Below are positions 62,109-64,000 of a stretch of DNA of 64,000 nucleotides, piece by piece. Under the pieces are notes generated by a model. It saw nothing but the letters and a program-made list of their open reading frames with translations, searched no databases and was not told where the DNA came from. Both the position numbers and the translations under genes were made by a program. Within the stretch, counting starts at the first letter, position 1. Each line of letters opens with the position of its first letter. This DNA is from Candidatus Arsenophonus triatominarum (lineage in GTDB: Bacteria > Pseudomonadota > Gammaproteobacteria > Enterobacterales > Enterobacteriaceae): contig NZ_LWMI01000010.1 in assembly GCF_001640365.1 (NCBI RefSeq), positions 248,001 to 312,000 on the forward strand. The letters are read 5' to 3'.

Positions 62109-62989
62109 TAGCTAGGCGACTTAATTTTGATTACAGCATATGTATTAAAAACAGGTCATCGATAGTGCATCCTGTTTCCATCTTTTTACGTTTAGCTTGA
62201 GACCATTTATGTTCTATAGGATTTAAATCTGGTGAATACACAGGCAAATATTCTATCTGGTGTCCTGCGTTTATAATTGCCTGTTCAATATTCTTACCTT
62301 TGTGAAAGCTAGCGTTGTCCATAAAAATAACAGAATTTTCAGGAAGTTCTGGGAGCAATATTTTTGTGATCCAAACATAAAAAACATCACGATTAATATT
62401 GCAATCAAATAATCCGATAGCAAAAAGGGTTGTTCCCAATAAAGCGCCAATAACATTTGTTCTTCCCTTAGCACCCCAGTTTTTCAGGCCAAAACAACGG
62501 TGACCTTTTGGGGAATAGCCGTGAGTTCGTGGAGTGTCATGTGAAAAACCACTTTCATCAATAAAAACAACAGATTTATCTTTTTTTTCATACTGTTGTC
62601 TTTTTTGCTGATGTGCCAGCCTGTCGCTTTCGTTGGTTTTTGGATGGAATAGAGTTTTTTTTATAGGTTAATCCCAGCTTTTTAAGGGATTGCCAAATAG
62701 TCTTTTTACAAACACCGAATCGCTCTGCCCGTTCCTTTTGGTAAGCATCTGGATACTGTTCCACATCTTTTGCTAAAGCATTTTTATCGAGCTTCCTCTT
62801 ACGTGGCGTTGAATTTTTTGGCTCTGGTCGTTTAAGCCAACGTACTAAAGACGCTTTTCCAATACGGAATTGTTTCGCAGTTTCTCGAATTGTTAAACCT
62901 TCGGCTTTCCTTACAGATATTACTTTACGTCGAAAATCAATTGTATAACTCATAACACACCTTGTAATCAAAATTAAGTCGCCTAGCTA
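62109..62989 (-). mobile_element. IS630-family element, copy 9 (A8 type)
   Basis: 881 bp, TA at 62107-62108 and 62990-62991, in mnmC. Confidence 0.93.
62131..62971 (-). pseudogene. IS630 transposase, frame split at A8
   Basis: Frames 62971 to 62588 and the DDE half ending at 62131; no lesion other than A8. Confidence 0.82.
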
Positions 62990-63268
62990 TATATAACACC
63001 CACTCATCATCAATATCATTGCTTAGGTGCTAGCTATAAACGTCATCAACTCAGGCTAAAATATTCCAAATTGGAGCAACAAGAAAACCACGCTCGCTTA
63101 TTAACCTGTTTGCCAGATGTTGGTTGGACAAAAGAAATTGATATCAACCAAAATACATCACGCCAAAGCATCCGCTGTGTTACACGTGATCATCTACCGA
63201 TGGTCGGTAATGTACCGGATGTTAATCAACTTATCCTTCAATATGCACAGCTAGATAAACAGCTCAAT

Positions 63269-64000
63269 AAGCGTGTTGCTTAATAGTGAAATAAGGGTAT
63301 TTCGGTGATTGAAGTAAATTTTAGGCTGTTCTGAGATGGAAATTCCAAAGACCGGCACTAAGGAGTAAAAAGGTATCATCAATAAAGGGTCTACGATTCC
63401 GTAAAATTTGGGTCATACAACCGAGGCGCTTGATACCCGCGATGGCGTGTTCAACCGTAATACGGATGCCCGAGATTATTTTATTTTCTTGTTTTTGTTC
63501 AGGCGATAAAGGTCTTTTTCGAGTTCCTTTTTTTGGGATTTGTGTATTAGGATGCTGTTTATCTATACCTTGAAAACCGGTATCGGCCCAGATGGTTACC
63601 TCAGGGGGAATATGGCGAATTATATCGACTTTATCGAGTAAGCGTTTATCGTGACGGCGCCCATTTTTGATCATGGGGATAAATCCAATTTTCCTCGTTT
63701 CGTCAGTCATAATAAGCCCTTTTCGAGTGGTCTGTCTTTTCTTTCCCGAATACATTTTTTTTCGCCGACGCAGATTCTTAGGCTTTTGGACAGGTCGCTC
63801 TGTCCCATCAATAAAGACGTCTTTAACTCCAGGAAAGGCGCGAAAAAATTCCTCAGCAGAGCGAATTTGACGAGCGGGCAAAACACATTCTCGCCCCAAG
63901 GTCATCTCTAAAACCGGCAATAATATTTTTACCCAGCGACATACCCGTGTTCTATCTAAACCAAAAAGAAGTCCTTGCAAATCATAGGTCGGATAACATT
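63269..64000 (-). mobile_element. IS5-family element, cut by window end
   Basis: Starts AAGCGTGTTGCTTAATAG at 63269 after AAT (63266-63268), inserted in mnmC. The other end lies beyond the window. Confidence 0.92.
63321..64000 (-). CDS. IS5-family transposase, partial at window edge
   Basis: The C-terminal about 220 residues, identical in the visible part to the transposase at 25613 (KRQTTRKGLIM, QENKIIS). All three catalytic residues are present and no lesion is seen, so it is probably intact beyond the edge. Confidence 0.9.
   Translation of the reverse strand, partial: CYPTYDLQGLLFGLDRTRVCRWVKILLPVLEMTLGRECVLPARQIRSAEEFFRAFPGVKDVFIDGTERPVQKPKNLRRRKKMYSGKKRQTTRKGLIMTDETRKIGFIPMIKNGRRHDKRLLDKVDIIRHIPPEVTIWADTGFQGIDKQHPNTQIPKKGTRKRPLSPEQKQENKIISGIRITVEHAIAGIKRLGCMTQILRNRRPFIDDTFLLLSAGLWNFHLRTA

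Larger units (their letters stand above)
60581..63268 (+). pseudogene. mnmC: mnmC (bifunctional tRNA mnm5s2U modification enzyme), cut by IS630 and IS5
   Basis: MnmC finishes mnm5(s2)U34 in tRNA: the C-terminal FAD oxidase removes the carboxymethyl group and the N-terminal methyltransferase adds methyl. The GTG start at 60581 opens [20 protein letters not shown]. The SAM region [12 protein letters not shown] and the [14 protein letters not shown] block are intact; the oxidase starts with the FAD motif [22 protein letters not shown]630 copy 9 interrupts after TLCYPD; the remainder (HHQYHCLGASYKRHQ, RCVTRDHLPMVGNVPDVN) is in another frame and is cut by IS5 at 63269. The methyltransferase domain alone could still fold; the oxidase cannot. 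Confidence 0.92.

Overview
This window looks like the genome of a host-restricted gammaproteobacterium of the Enterobacterales. Gene content and order fit an insect symbiont of the Arsenophonus kind, but no rRNA or single-copy marker is present to prove the genus. The core genes are enterobacterial throughout: rluB-yciO-rnm-trp, yciC-yciB, tpx-tyrR-ycjF-ycjX-pspDCBA/pspF, fabI, and yfcH/ubiX-purF-cvpA-dedD-folC-accD-dedA-truA-usg-pdxB...fabB...mnmC. The DNA is AT-rich, many genes are broken by single-base indels, and more than a third of the window is mobile DNA. This pattern is typical of a lineage that recently became host-restricted and is undergoing an insertion-sequence (IS) expansion.

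Layout. 1-4.7 kb: rluB, a frameshifted yciO, rnm, then the complete trp control region (promoter/operator, leader peptide trpL, attenuator) feeding a trpE broken by two small repeats. 4.7-16.6 kb: a rearranged, IS-riddled remnant of trpD, trpC, trpB and trpA with yciB, yciC and a BON lipoprotein between them. The gene order implies an inversion with one breakpoint inside trpC, next to what looks like the start of yciA. 16.2-18.6 kb: a lambda-type integrase tail and a broken mppA. 18.7-30 kb: tpx, tyrR, broken ycjF and ycjX (ycjX is interrupted by four separate elements), and an intact phage-shock operon with its sigma-54 promoter. 30-42.6 kb: an accessory block of nested IS elements, an OmpX/Ail-like outer membrane protein, and a shattered gene that appears to encode a eukaryotic-type RhoGAP domain. 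This block lies between pspF and fabI, where relatives such as Salmonella and Yersinia are expected to carry sapABCDF. 42.7-45.1 kb: an IS cluster at a junction between distant chromosomal blocks. 45.6-56.2 kb: a long, nearly intact housekeeping run for ubiquinone, purine, folate, fatty acid, tRNA and vitamin B6 functions. 56.2-64 kb: a broken AraC regulator and its divergent EamA transporter, intact fabB with FabR- and FadR-like operators, and mnmC cut by two IS elements.

Mobile DNA. Seven IS types are recognisable: IS630 (nine copies), IS5 (four), IS982 (three), IS256 (one), an IS911-like IS3 element (one), IS481 (one, in three pieces), IS91-like (three fragments), plus an IS4/IS701-like element here called the CACGAG element (seven partial or composite copies). 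Three of them have their own short non-autonomous partner with matching ends: MITE-1 (about 192 bp, CACGAG ends, seven copies), MITE-2 (about 244 bp, IS982 ends, two copies) and MITE-3 (189 bp, IS5 ends, four copies). Target-site duplications and nesting give a relative order for many insertions.

Most notable: the fragmented RhoGAP-like putative effector, the three IS/MITE pairs, the A8/A7 homopolymer that splits or restores the IS630 transposase, and a trp operon whose regulation is intact while its enzymes are not.
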